51,422 bases of DNA, from positions 1 through 51,422 of the forward strand of contig JAFWOB010000165.1 in assembly GCA_017510065.1 (NCBI GenBank), in the 5' to 3' direction. The position numbers were made by a program, and so were the translations under genes. Shown in pieces: positions 1 to 8,495 of the stretch. Position 1 is the first letter of the stretch. Every line of letters starts with the position of its first letter. The notes under the pieces were generated by a model, which was given only the letters and a program-made list of their open reading frames with translations, had not been told where the DNA came from and searched no databases. This stretch comes from Parasporobacterium sp. GTDB lineage: Bacteria; Bacillota; Clostridia; Lachnospirales; Lachnospiraceae.

Positions 1-143
1 AATTACGTAACTCCATACCGCCAGGCGAGGCCAGGAAGTTATCCGAAACAAAACAGGCAATGATAAACCACAGGTTAATGTAAAAATAAATGCCCGTAAA
101 GACCGCAGTTTCGCAAAAAAGAGCGCCGTTAACATTGATTCTA

Positions 144-152
144 TGCTATAAT
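144..152 (+). promoter_or_regulatory. Extended -10 promoter of the feo genes
   Basis: TGC followed by a perfect TATAAT (147-152) makes an extended -10 element about 30 bp upstream of feoAB. No good -35 hexamer sits at the usual distance. The first 183 bases otherwise hold no gene I can support; a short open stretch runs off the left edge on each strand without a convincing start. Confidence 0.6.
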
Positions 153-183
153 GTACAAAATTGACTTATAATCGGAGTTATAT

Positions 184-2556
184 ATGAGATTAAATGAATT
201 ATCCGTTGGCCAGTCCGCCGTTGTTACACAAGTAAACGGAAGCGGCGCACTGCGCCAGCATATCCTGGATATGGGAGTAATCCCCGGAGCCGCTGTGAAA
301 ATGATCCGGCTGGCCCCCATGGGAGATCCGATGGAGATCCGGCTGCACGGATACGAACTGACGCTGCGTCTGGAAGATGCGGAAAACATCCTTATTGAAC
401 TTACAGAATCTGAGACTGCTCAGGAAGATATCTCTTCCGCCGTTCCGGACAAATCCCATAAAAAACACAGTCTTCATCACCCGGGACTTGGCGAGACCGG
501 CAAATATCATGCCAAAGGAAGCGGTGATCCGCTTCCCGAAGGAACACCGCTGACTTTTGCCCTGGTGGGCAACCAGAACAGCGGAAAGACCACCCTGTTC
601 AACCAGCTGACCGGTTCCAACCAACATGTAGGTAATTTCCCCGGTGTAACGGTAGACCGCAAAGACGGCGTGATCCGTCATCATACAGATACCGTCATTA
701 CCGATCTGCCCGGCATCTATTCCATGTCTCCGTATTCCAGCGAAGAACTGGTTTCCCGGAACTTTGTCATGTATGACAAGCCCAGTGCGATCATCAATAT
801 CGTAGATGCCAACAACATTGAGCGTAATCTTTATCTGACCATGCAGCTTTTGGAAATGGATATTCCGGTAGTAGTGGCCCTGAATATGATGGATGAGATG
901 ACCAGCAACGGCGGGTCGGTGGATGTCAACTCCATGGAAGCACTTCTGGGCACTCCCGTTGTACCGATTTCCGCAGCGAAGAACCAGGGCATCGACGAGC
1001 TGGTAAGACATGCCCTTCATATCGCCAAATATCAGGAAAAGCCCATGGTGCAGGATTTCTGTGACCAGAATGACCATGGAGGCGGCGTTCATCGATGTCT
1101 CCATGCCGTCCGGCATCTGATCGAGGATCATGCCGCAAAAGCCGGGATCCCCCTTCGCTTTGCTGCCAGCAAGATCATTGAAGGAGATGAACTGATCCTG
1201 GATCAGCTGAACCTGGATCAGAATGAAAAGGAACTGCTGGATCATATAGTCCTGCAGATGGAATCAGAACGCGGCCTGGACAGAAGTGCTGCGATTGCGG
1301 ACATGCGTTTCTCCTACATTCAGAAAGTCTGCAGCCGCTGTGTCATCAAACCTCATGAAAGCAAAGAACATATCCGCAGCCAGAAGATCGATCGCGTGCT
1401 GACCGGAAAATATACAGCGATCCCTGTTTTTATCCTGATCATGGGAGCGATCTTTTTCCTGACTTTCAACGTGATCGGCGCCTGGCTTCAACAGTTATTT
1501 GAACTCGGGATCGGCGCCTTAACTGCCCTGGTGGACAATGCGATGACCTCCGCAGGCGTCAATGACGTGATCCATGGCCTGGTGATCGGCGGTATCTTCG
1601 AAGGCGTCGGAAGTGTCCTCAGTTTTCTTCCCATTATCGTTACCATGTTCTTCTTCCTGTCTTTACTGGAAGACAGCGGCTACATTGCCAGAGTGGCTTT
1701 TTTCATGGACAAACTGCTTCGAAAGCTCGGACTCTCCGGAAGAAGCATTGTACCGATGCTGATCGGGTTCGGCTGCACGGTACCGGCAGTCATGTCGACC
1801 AGGACCCTTCCCAGCGACCGGGACCGGAGGATGACGATCCTTTTGACTCCGTTTATGAGCTGCACGGCGAAACTTCCGATCTACGCATTCTTTATCGATG
1901 CTTTCTTCCTGCAGTACAAAGCTCTGTTCATGATCGGGATCTATCTGCTGGGCATTATTATCAGCATCCTGGCCGCCCTGCTCTTTAAGAAAACCATGTT
2001 CAAGGGAGAAGCGGTTCCCTTTGTCATGGAGCTTCCCAATTATCGTATGCCGGGAGTGAAAAACGTCCTGCTGCTGCTTTGGGAAAAGACAAAGGATTTC
2101 CTGCAGAGAGCTTTCTCCGTGATCCTGATCGCCACGATCGTGGTCTGGTTCCTGAAGAGTTTTAACTTCCAGTTCCAGCTGGTAGAAAACTCCCAGGACA
2201 GTATTCTTGCCGCTATTGCAGGCTTTCTGGTGCCTGTTTTTGCCCCGATCGGACTTGGAAACTGGCAGATCATCACTTCCCTCATCAGCGGTTTCATGGC
2301 CAAAGAAAGTGTGGTTTCCATTCTGGAAGTGCTGTTCCGTTCCGCAGGAGGGATCACGGCTGTCATCAGTTCCCTGACTGCCGTCACGATCATCGTATTC
2401 AGTCTTCTGTATACGCCCTGCGTTGCTTCCATCGCATCGATCCGCAGGGAACTCGGGCATAAATGGGCAATCGGAGTCGTGGTCTGGCAATGTGTGATCG
2501 CCTGGGTGGCAGCGCTCATCGTGCGGCTTCTGGGCATGCTGTTCGGATGGGGTTAA
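184..2556 (+). CDS. feoB: Fused FeoA-FeoB ferrous iron transporter
   Basis: A 790-residue membrane Fe(II) importer with the FeoA SH3-like domain fused to the N-terminus (about residues 1-75), a His-rich linker (about 90-110), then the FeoB G-protein domain. G1 is GNQNSGKTT (129-137), G3 is DLPG (174-177) and G4 is NMMD (234-237). The C-terminal half, from about residue 390, is a set of hydrophobic membrane segments with the two Gate repeats typical of FeoB. The start is set by GGAG six bases upstream of the ATG. FeoA-FeoB fusions are common in Clostridia. The gene is followed after 7 bases by a Cys-rich FeoB partner peptide, so the two are probably co-transcribed. The long open frames on the opposite strand are shadows. 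Confidence 0.97.
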   Translation: MRLNELSVGQSAVVTQVNGSGALRQHILDMGVIPGAAVKMIRLAPMGDPMEIRLHGYELTLRLEDAENILIELTESETAQEDISSAVPDKSHKKHSLHHPGLGETGKYHAKGSGDPLPEGTPLTFALVGNQNSGKTTLFNQLTGSNQHVGNFPGVTVDRKDGVIRHHTDTVITDLPGIYSMSPYSSEELVSRNFVMYDKPSAIINIVDANNIERNLYLTMQLLEMDIPVVVALNMMDEMTSNGGSVDVNSMEALLGTPVVPISAAKNQGIDELVRHALHIAKYQEKPMVQDFCDQNDHGGGVHRCLHAVRHLIEDHAAKAGIPLRFAASKIIEGDELILDQLNLDQNEKELLDHIVLQMESERGLDRSAAIADMRFSYIQKVCSRCVIKPHESKEHIRSQKIDRVLTGKYTAIPVFILIMGAIFFLTFNVIGAWLQQLFELGIGALTALVDNAMTSAGVNDVIHGLVIGGIFEGVGSVLSFLPIIVTMFFFLSLLEDSGYIARVAFFMDKLLRKLGLSGRSIVPMLIGFGCTVPAVMSTRTLPSDRDRRMTILLTPFMSCTAKLPIYAFFIDAFFLQYKALFMIGIYLLGIIISILAALLFKKTMFKGEAVPFVMELPNYRMPGVKNVLLLLWEKTKDFLQRAFSVILIATIVVWFLKSFNFQFQLVENSQDSILAAIAGFLVPVFAPIGLGNWQIITSLISGFMAKESVVSILEVLFRSAGGITAVISSLTAVTIIVFSLLYTPCVASIASIRRELGHKWAIGVVVWQCVIAWVAALIVRLLGMLFGWG

Positions 2557-2563
2557 ACAGACT

Positions 2564-2740
2564 ATGAATATCTGGGATATTATCATTATATGTGGCGTTG
2601 TAGGCGTGGTGATTCTTGCCATTGTCCTGCTTCGAAAAAGCAGACACTCATCTGGATGCTGCGGAGGCGGCTCCTGCTCTTCCTGCAGCCAATGTCCAGG
2701 CGGCTCCTGCTCATCCTGCCGTCATCATAAGGAAACCTGA
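2564..2740 (+). CDS. FeoB-associated Cys-rich membrane peptide
   Basis: A 58-residue protein that starts 7 bases after the feoB stop. It has one N-terminal membrane helix (residues 2-22, MNIWDIIIICGVVGVVILAI), then a basic stretch (RKSRHS), then a Cys/Gly/Ser-rich tail with eight cysteines in CC, CSSC and CSQC spacing, ending in CRHHKET. This layout is that of the FeoB-associated Cys-rich family found directly after feoB in many Firmicutes. The tail is probably cytoplasmic and may receive Fe(II) from the channel, but that role is not established. The tight spacing supports translation with feoB. It is short, but its composition and position make it a confident call. Confidence 0.85.
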   Translation: MNIWDIIIICGVVGVVILAIVLLRKSRHSSGCCGGGSCSSCSQCPGGSCSSCRHHKET

Positions 2741-2789
2741 CACTGACAGATACAATTCTATCGAAAGATCATAACGAAGGAGCAAAACG

Positions 2790-3344
2790 ATGACAGAAAA
2801 AGAAAAACAGCTGCAAGGCGAAGAATTCTTAAATACTGACAAAGAGATCGGTGCGGCGAAAGCCCACGCACGGGTGATGTGCCAGAAACTGGATGCCATT
2901 CCGGCAGATGACGGACCAGCGATCCAGGCCTGGGCAGAAGATATGTTTGCAAAATGCGGAGAGAACCTGTATCTGAAGCCGCCTTTCCATTGTGACTACG
3001 GCTATATGATACAGGCAGGGAAAAATGTTTTGATCAATTTCCAGTGCGTCTTTCTGGATGCCGGACCGATCACCATCGGAGACAATTGCTTCGTCGGTCC
3101 GAACTGCGGCTTTTATACCGTCAGCCATCCCTTGGATCCCCAGCGCAGGAATGAAGGCTATGTTACCGGAAGGCCTATCACATTAAAGGAAAATGTCTGG
3201 CTGGGCGGCGGCTGTACGATCCTGCCGGGCGTCACGATCGGAAAGAATTCCGTGATCGGTGCGGGATCCGTCGTCACTAAAGATATCCCGGACAATGTGA
3301 TCGCGGTTGGCAATCCGGCAAGGATTCTCAAGCATCTGGATTGA
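2790..3344 (+). CDS. Maltose/galactoside O-acetyltransferase family protein
   Basis: A 184-residue acetyl-CoA-dependent sugar O-acetyltransferase of the LacA/Maa/NodL family. The N-terminal Mac domain is helical (1-55). The rest is a left-handed beta-helix of hexapeptide repeats (about 75-180). The catalytic His is H113 in TVSHPLD, and the closing LGGGCTILPGVTIG and VVTKDIPDNVIAVGNPAR stretches are classic for the family. Length matches the family norm. An AAGGAG site precedes the ATG. The acceptor cannot be read from the sequence; maltose or glucose 6-acetylation is a generic guess. It ends convergently with the next gene, with only 23 bases between the stops. Confidence 0.92.
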   Translation: MTEKEKQLQGEEFLNTDKEIGAAKAHARVMCQKLDAIPADDGPAIQAWAEDMFAKCGENLYLKPPFHCDYGYMIQAGKNVLINFQCVFLDAGPITIGDNCFVGPNCGFYTVSHPLDPQRRNEGYVTGRPITLKENVWLGGGCTILPGVTIGKNSVIGAGSVVTKDIPDNVIAVGNPARILKHLD

Positions 3345-3367
3345 TCTTCCCGTCTGCTTTCAGACAG

Positions 3368-4618
3368 TCAGATATCAATGCTTTGCTGCCTGATGGCCGG
3401 CGCCACGGAAACGCCGACGGAACGGTTATAGGGGATCAATGTCGCCTGAAACGCATGATACAGATCGGATTTTCCGGGCCAGACAGTGTTCTTCACCTGA
3501 TTGGTCCGGTTCATCTGATGGAACCAGGATCCATTTACCGGATCCAGCACATACTGATCCAGATACTCCATGAATTCGGCATAGTCCGCTGCATAGCGCG
3601 GGTCTTTCCGGACCCTGTAAAGTACGGCAGATGTATTGATCGCTTCCGCCAGGGTCCAGTGCATGCGGTCATGCACCACCGGATTTCCTTCCCAGTCTGT
3701 TGTATAAACGATCCCCGGCGCGCCGTCAGCGTTCCAGGCATCGGAGACGGCTCTTTGATACAGATGTTCCGCCGCGGAAAGATATGGTTCCGGAACAGCC
3801 TCACCGTCTTCTGCTTTATAGGCGGAAAACGCCCACTGAAGGATCAGTCTCGCCCACTCGATCCCGTGTCCCGGCGTTGCACCATACGGTTTGAAAGGAT
3901 CGTCAGGCTTTTCTTTCTGGCAGTCAAGATCCGGTTTCCAGTCTCTGGTAAAATGTTCCGGTATCCGCCATTGATTCTCTTTCGCCCAGGCGATCACCCT
4001 GTCGATGATCCTTCCTGCCCGATCCCGGTACATTTCATTTCCCAGCACATCAGCTGCCGCAAGGAATGCTTCTACCGTATGCATATTGGCATTCAGGCCC
4101 CGGTAATCCGAAAGGACCTTAAAATCCGTATCCCAGGTATCTGCTGCCAGTCCTTCCTGTTCTTCCCAGAAATATCTGTCATAGACTTCCAACGCTTCCC
4201 TAAGGAGCGCTCTTCCTTCTTCGATGCCAGCCAGGCAGGCAGAACTGGCTGCCAGGATCACGAAGGCATGCGCATAGCACTGTTTATCCGGCAGGATCGA
4301 TCCGTCCGCCGCTATGCCCGCATACCAGCCTCCGCTCTTTTTGTCTTTCAGTTCTGTACAGAGCCCCTGTATGGCAGCCTCAGCCAGTTCTTTGCTCCCT
4401 TGATATCCCAGAAGCTCTCCCATGCTGTAAACATGGGCCATCCGACAGGTGATCCAGGTTTCCCGGGGACGTTCTTTCCAGGGTGTCCCATCATCTCCCA
4501 GATAATAGGAAGCCCCGCTGGGCGATGGAAACTGTTTCCCGAACCGCAGCAGATCTTCCCTCATTTCCTTTAAAAATGCTTTATTTTCTACTGTATCCAG
4601 CTGATATTTCCGATCCAT
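3368..4618 (-). CDS. AGE-family aldose-ketose isomerase (YihS-like)
   Basis: A 416-residue N-acylglucosamine 2-epimerase family protein with an (alpha/alpha)6 barrel. Three His residues, H180 (NMHTVEAF), H251 (GHGIEWAR) and H388 (YHAFQ), are spaced almost as the catalytic histidines of YihS (176, 248, 383), and R59 in TCRMAHVY also fits. This places it nearer to the aldose-ketose isomerases acting on mannose or sulfoquinovose than to GlcNAc 2-epimerase. I chose the ATG at 4618 because AGGTGG lies 4 bases upstream; an in-frame ATG 33 bases further up has no such site. The true substrate is not decided by sequence. A miniature mobile element lies just upstream and may carry or interrupt its promoter. 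Confidence 0.85.
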   Translation of the reverse strand: MDRKYQLDTVENKAFLKEMREDLLRFGKQFPSPSGASYYLGDDGTPWKERPRETWITCRMAHVYSMGELLGYQGSKELAEAAIQGLCTELKDKKSGGWYAGIAADGSILPDKQCYAHAFVILAASSACLAGIEEGRALLREALEVYDRYFWEEQEGLAADTWDTDFKVLSDYRGLNANMHTVEAFLAAADVLGNEMYRDRAGRIIDRVIAWAKENQWRIPEHFTRDWKPDLDCQKEKPDDPFKPYGATPGHGIEWARLILQWAFSAYKAEDGEAVPEPYLSAAEHLYQRAVSDAWNADGAPGIVYTTDWEGNPVVHDRMHWTLAEAINTSAVLYRVRKDPRYAADYAEFMEYLDQYVLDPVNGSWFHQMNRTNQVKNTVWPGKSDLYHAFQATLIPYNRSVGVSVAPAIRQQSIDI

Positions 4619-4670
4619 TTTCCCACCTGTTCTTTCTGTTTTTTGAAACATCCCATGATGTGCATTATCT

Positions 4671-4909
4671 GCATAAAAATCGCGATTGTGTACGCCGATG
4701 GCACAATTATTGAGATTGTGTACGCCGTGATATACGAAAATAATGTTTGCGCGATATTATCACGTCGAAGTGGCATAACATTATGCAATATTCGATTTAT
4801 ATTTCTGAATTTTATAATTATTTTTTGATTATTTCTGTCAATCTGTCAAAAACAGCGTACACAATCGGACTTTTTGTGTCATCTCCGTACACAATCGGGC
4901 TTTTTATGC
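4671..4909. mobile_element. IS21-type miniature element (MITE or deleted IS)
   Basis: A symmetric non-coding element. The left end 4671-4694 and the right end 4886-4909 are inverted copies matching at 22 of 24 positions (GCATAAAAA, four variable bases, GATTGTGTACG). Inside each end the core is repeated exactly 30 bp inward: GATTGTGTACG at 4684 and 4714, and CGTACACAATC at 4856 and 4886. Multiple repeats inside each terminus are a hallmark of IS21-family ends (L1/L2, R1/R2). No transposase gene remains; the 120-bp centre is AT-rich. The exact outer boundary and target duplication are unclear. It fills most of the 310-bp gap between two minus-strand genes. Confidence 0.65.
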
Positions 4910-4928
4910 TGTCATCATAATACCCGGC

Positions 4929-5381
4929 CTACAATGTCTCTTCCAGGATCCTGACGATCGCCGAAAGGCCCTCCAGATCCTCCTGCGAAAACCTGGAAAG
5001 TACAGGACTGTCGATATCCAGCACCCCTGCCACCTTTCCGTCCCGATGGAACGGGATCACGATCTCGGAACGGGAAGCGCTGTCACAGGCGATATGTCCG
5101 GAAAACTGGTGAACGTCTTCTACCAGAAGCGGTTCATCTTGCAAAGCTGCTGTTCCGCAGACGCCTTTTCCGAAGGGAATCTCAATACAGGCGGTCTTGC
5201 CCTGGAATGGTCCCAGTACCAGCATGTCCGGTTCCGCCAGATAAAACCCGGCCCAGTTGATCTCTTCCATAGTCTGATATAGAAGTGCCGAAAGATTGGC
5301 CAGATTGGCAATAAAATGAGGCACTTCTGCGACAAGTGCCTCTGCCTGCAGCTTAAGTTCCCGGTAATCTGTCATATACAT
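4929..5381 (-). CDS. msrC: Free methionine-R-sulfoxide reductase (GAF domain)
   Basis: A 150-residue GAF-domain enzyme that reduces free methionine-(R)-sulfoxide, repairing oxidised methionine in the cytoplasm. Three Cys (C65, C75, C99) sit in KTACIEIP, GVCGTAAL and HIACDSAS. Their spacing of 10 and 24 residues is the same as that of the catalytic cysteines in E. coli YebR (84, 94, 118). The protein is full length. AGGAG lies 9 bases before the first ATG; a second ATG two codons on is possible. It lies 33 bases downstream of the Gfo/Idh/MocA gene in the same direction and may share its transcript. Confidence 0.93.
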   Translation of the reverse strand: MYMTDYRELKLQAEALVAEVPHFIANLANLSALLYQTMEEINWAGFYLAEPDMLVLGPFQGKTACIEIPFGKGVCGTAALQDEPLLVEDVHQFSGHIACDSASRSEIVIPFHRDGKVAGVLDIDSPVLSRFSQEDLEGLSAIVRILEETL

Positions 5382-5414
5382 TTCTGCTGCTCCTGTTTTA
5401 GCTGTACAATAAGA

Positions 5415-6506
5415 TCAGCGGTCCTTATGGATCCGTCTGAACCATTCTTCTACATCACCGCTCAGCTCATTTTCCGGTATCCGGATCGTTCTGTCCTCCT
5501 TAGCGGATTGGATGCTGGCAAACGCCGCGCGCATAGCGGGAAGAACACTCTCGCCTGAAATCACCGGCTCATGATCGTTTTCCAACGCATCAATAAACGC
5601 GTCGATCACACCGGATTTGGTCTGGTGATCATTGGTCTGGATCTTTTCTGTATCATAATAGGCGTGGTCGCCGTCCCGGTCAATGACGGTAATAGCGAAT
5701 TGCGGATGCTCATAGATCCGCATGATCCCTTCCGTTCCGTAAAAGACCGTTGAGTTCTGCTCCTCTCCGTAATAAGTCCAACTGGCGGTCAAGGCTCCGA
5801 TGATCCCATTGTCCATCTTGAAAATACAGTAAGCATTGTCATCTACACTGATCGGATTACCCTGTGCATCCATCTTGTCCAGTGTTTCCAGTTTACAGGT
5901 TGTTTCAATGATCTTTCGATGAAGCAGGAACTGTACAAGATCGATCTTATGGATCCCGAGATCTGCCAGTACGCCCATAGCAGATTTCGATTTATCAAAA
6001 AACCAGGGAGAGCCGCTCCGGTCAATGCTCCAGCCTTCCGGTCCCCCGTGCCCGAAACAGGTCTTAAAGGTGATCACATCTCCGATCACGCCCTGTTCCA
6101 GGAGTTTTTTAGCTTTCTGATGAGCCTTCGTAAGACGCTGGTTTTGGCCGATCATCAGATACTTCTGATTCTTTTTTGCCGCTTCCACCATGGCAATACA
6201 TTCTTCCAGAGTCGTTCCCATAGGCTTTTCACACAGAACATGCTTTCCGGCATTCAAAGCCTGGATTGTCACACTGGCATGAAGGGTGTTTACCACACAG
6301 ACGCTGACCGCATCAATCTCCGGATCTTTGAGCATCTCCTCCACTGAATCGTAAGCCTTTCCGCCATACTGCTCTGCCAGACCTGCTGCACGTTCCCGGT
6401 TCAGATCAAAATACCCGGCGATCTGCGCATTTTCATTGTCCAGATATTCCGGAATATGTCTTGTCTGAGCTATTTTCCCGCAGCCGATGATTCCTATTTT
6501 CTGCAT
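5415..6506 (-). CDS. Gfo/Idh/MocA family NAD(P)-dependent dehydrogenase
   Basis: A 363-residue oxidoreductase. The N-terminal Rossmann fold has GIIGCGKIAQ (5-14) and the family EKP motif at 93-95 (CEKPMG). The C-terminal alpha/beta domain (about 125-330) carries DLGIHKIDL, which supplies the catalytic Asp/His. Members oxidise or epimerise sugars, inositols or sugar derivatives; the substrate here is unknown. GTGAGG precedes the ATG, and a promoter-like TTGATA-18-TAAGAT lies upstream. The neighbours (AGE isomerase, methionine sulfoxide reductase) do not fix a pathway. Confidence 0.9.
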   Translation of the reverse strand: MQKIGIIGCGKIAQTRHIPEYLDNENAQIAGYFDLNRERAAGLAEQYGGKAYDSVEEMLKDPEIDAVSVCVVNTLHASVTIQALNAGKHVLCEKPMGTTLEECIAMVEAAKKNQKYLMIGQNQRLTKAHQKAKKLLEQGVIGDVITFKTCFGHGGPEGWSIDRSGSPWFFDKSKSAMGVLADLGIHKIDLVQFLLHRKIIETTCKLETLDKMDAQGNPISVDDNAYCIFKMDNGIIGALTASWTYYGEEQNSTVFYGTEGIMRIYEHPQFAITVIDRDGDHAYYDTEKIQTNDHQTKSGVIDAFIDALENDHEPVISGESVLPAMRAAFASIQSAKEDRTIRIPENELSGDVEEWFRRIHKDR

Positions 6507-6529
6507 ACTGATACCTCACTATCTTATCC

Positions 6530-6559
6530 ATCTTACCTGATTTATCGTAACATTATCAA
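6530..6559 (-). promoter_or_regulatory. Sigma-A-like promoter of the Gfo/Idh/MocA gene
   Basis: On the minus strand TTGATA (6559-6554) and TAAGAT (6535-6530) are separated by 18 bp, about 25 bp from the start codon. A second possible -10 hexamer of the same sequence lies at 6521-6526. Confidence 0.5.
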
Positions 6560-6584
6560 AGGCATTTCTCAAGCGGATTCCGAA

Positions 6585-6626
6585 GTTAAGAAACAAAGAC
6601 CGCTGTACACTGTCTGTACAGCGGTC
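6585..6626 (-). terminator. Intrinsic terminator of the hydrogenase operon
   Basis: An 11-bp perfect stem GACCGCTGTAC (6598-6608) pairs with GTACAGCGGTC (6616-6626) around a 7-base loop. On the minus strand it is followed by a T-rich run. It lies 30 bases after the hydA stop, so it closes the hydCBA operon before the next minus-strand promoter. Confidence 0.85.
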
Positions 6627-6656
6627 CTGACCTTTTATGGTCTGTTCAGTATTCTG

Positions 6657-8480
6657 TTATGCTCTGTGTCCTCTGACTCTGCTGGGTATTTCCGACTCTT
6701 TCTGGGTGACCGAACCCACCCGGAAGGTATCACGCCCCTGATAGGTGGTATGCAGCAGTTCGTGAGCCAGATGGGAATTGGGCTCTCCCAGGAACTTGTC
6801 GTAGAGTTCCTTGATCTGCTCATTGTTATGAGACTGCCGTACTGCCTGACGTTCATCTTCACTATACAGGGCGTCAGCACGTTTCTGACGGTAGTTGTCA
6901 ATGATGTCCAGATTCTCATTCGGCAGGAAGCAGTGTCTGATATATGGCTGGCCACCGCCGTTGACACAGCCGCCCGGGCAGCACATGATCTCGATGAAAT
7001 GATACTTGCTGGTTCCGTCTTTGATCTGATCCAACAGAACTTTCGCATTCTTCATGCCGCTGGTGACAGCTACATTGACTGTCATGCCGCCCATTTCCAG
7101 GGATGCTTCCTTGATCGCCTCAAAGCCACGAACTTCCTTGAACTCGATTGGATCATGCTCTTTGCCTTCCAGTACGTAATAGGCTGTTCTAAGGGCAGCT
7201 TCCATAACACCGCCTGTTACGCCGAAGATAACGGCTGCACCGGTGTATTCGCCCATGATGTCCTGATCGTACTCCTCATCCGGAAGTTTATTGAACAGGA
7301 TACCGGCACGCTTGATCATGTCACTGAGTTCTCTGGTAGTTACGACAGCGTCCACATCTTTGATGCCGTCCTTGATCATCTGCGGACGTTCCTTCTCAAA
7401 TTTCTTAGCCGTACACGGCATGATGGAGACCACGAAGATATCCTTCGGATCAATGCCTTTCTGCTGCGCATAGTAACTCTTCAGGATTGCACCCTGCATC
7501 ATATGCGGAGACTTACAGGAAGAAATATGCGGCAGAAGATCTGCATAATAAGTCTCACCGTAGTTGATCCAGCCCGGTGAGCAGGATGTGATCATCGGCA
7601 GGACGCCGCCGTTTTTCACACGGTTCAGAAGTTCCGTAGCTTCTTCCATAATGGTAAGGTCTGCGCCGAAGTCGGTGTCATAGACTTTTTCAAATCCGAG
7701 ACGTTTCAAGGCAGCAACCATCTTGCCGGTAACCGGAGTTCCAATGGGAAGACCGAATTCTTCACCAAGAGCGGCTCTGACAGCCGGAGCCGTCTGCACG
7801 ATAACATGCTTTCCGGAAGCCATGGCATGGTAAATGGCATCGTATTCCGGTTTGCTCATCAAAGCACCGGTCGGACATACGGATACGCACTGTCCGCACA
7901 TCAGGCACGGAGACTCTGCCAGGGAAATATTGTTCACAGGTCCCACAATGGTATCGAATCCACGGTTGATAAATCCGAGGACACCTTTTCCATGAGCCTG
8001 CTCGCATCTGACAATACATCTGCCGCACAGGATACATTTGCTGGTATCACGGATAATGGACGGGCTGAGTTCGTCGTAAGTCGTTTCTGTCTTCTCGCCC
8101 TTGAACATATCTTCTCTTGCGCCGACCAGCTTGGCCACATGAAGCAGTTCGCAGCGGCCGTTCTTGTCGCAGGCCTGGCAATTGGAAGCATGGTTGCTCA
8201 GGATGACTTCCACACTGTAGCGTCTGGCTTCCAGTGCTTTCGGGGAAGAGATCTTAACTTCCATTCCCTCACTGACCGGATAAACGCAGGATGCCACAAG
8301 ACCTCTTGCGCCTGTCGCTTCTACCAGACAGACACGGCAGGATCCGCGGCTGCATTCACCGTCATGGAACGAACACAGGGTAGGGATCTCATAGCCGCAT
8401 TGACGGGCTGCCTGAAGGATCGTTATGCCTTCTTCTACCTGATAAGGTACACCTTCAATTTTGATATTCACTTTGCTCAT
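6657..8480 (-). CDS. hydA: NADH-linked [FeFe] hydrogenase catalytic subunit
   Basis: A 607-residue catalytic subunit making or using H2 in the cytoplasm. Domains in order: [2Fe-2S] ferredoxin (about 1-80, C36/C43/C48/C51-type spacing), His-Cys [4Fe-4S] site (H97, CQACDKNGRC), two [4Fe-4S] clusters (CILCGRCIVRC and CLMCGQCVSVC), then the H-cluster domain. H-cluster loops are TSCSPGW (298-304), MPCTAKK (354-360) and MCCPGGCVNGGGQP (499-512). L1 has Ser where the clostridial ferredoxin hydrogenase has a second Cys. With NuoF- and NuoE-like partners directly upstream it should form a trimeric NAD-linked, possibly electron-bifurcating, complex. GGAGG precedes the start; a terminator follows the stop. 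Maturation genes hydEFG are not in the window. Confidence 0.95.
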   Translation of the reverse strand: MSKVNIKIEGVPYQVEEGITILQAARQCGYEIPTLCSFHDGECSRGSCRVCLVEATGARGLVASCVYPVSEGMEVKISSPKALEARRYSVEVILSNHASNCQACDKNGRCELLHVAKLVGAREDMFKGEKTETTYDELSPSIIRDTSKCILCGRCIVRCEQAHGKGVLGFINRGFDTIVGPVNNISLAESPCLMCGQCVSVCPTGALMSKPEYDAIYHAMASGKHVIVQTAPAVRAALGEEFGLPIGTPVTGKMVAALKRLGFEKVYDTDFGADLTIMEEATELLNRVKNGGVLPMITSCSPGWINYGETYYADLLPHISSCKSPHMMQGAILKSYYAQQKGIDPKDIFVVSIMPCTAKKFEKERPQMIKDGIKDVDAVVTTRELSDMIKRAGILFNKLPDEEYDQDIMGEYTGAAVIFGVTGGVMEAALRTAYYVLEGKEHDPIEFKEVRGFEAIKEASLEMGGMTVNVAVTSGMKNAKVLLDQIKDGTSKYHFIEIMCCPGGCVNGGGQPYIRHCFLPNENLDIIDNYRQKRADALYSEDERQAVRQSHNNEQIKELYDKFLGEPNSHLAHELLHTTYQGRDTFRVGSVTQKESEIPSRVRGHRA

Positions 8481-8495
8481 GATTCTCCCTCCTTT

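Noticed and set aside
1-183. Possible gene fragment running off the left edge
   Set aside because: Short open stretches exist on both strands but none has a start with a ribosome site or recognisable sequence.
199-1245. Long open frame on the minus strand inside feoB
   Set aside because: It is a shadow of the well-supported FeoA-FeoB gene; the product has no domain-like sequence and no ribosome site.
3341-4573. Long plus-strand open frame opposite the AGE-family gene
   Set aside because: The minus-strand protein has conserved catalytic His; the plus frame is a low-constraint shadow.
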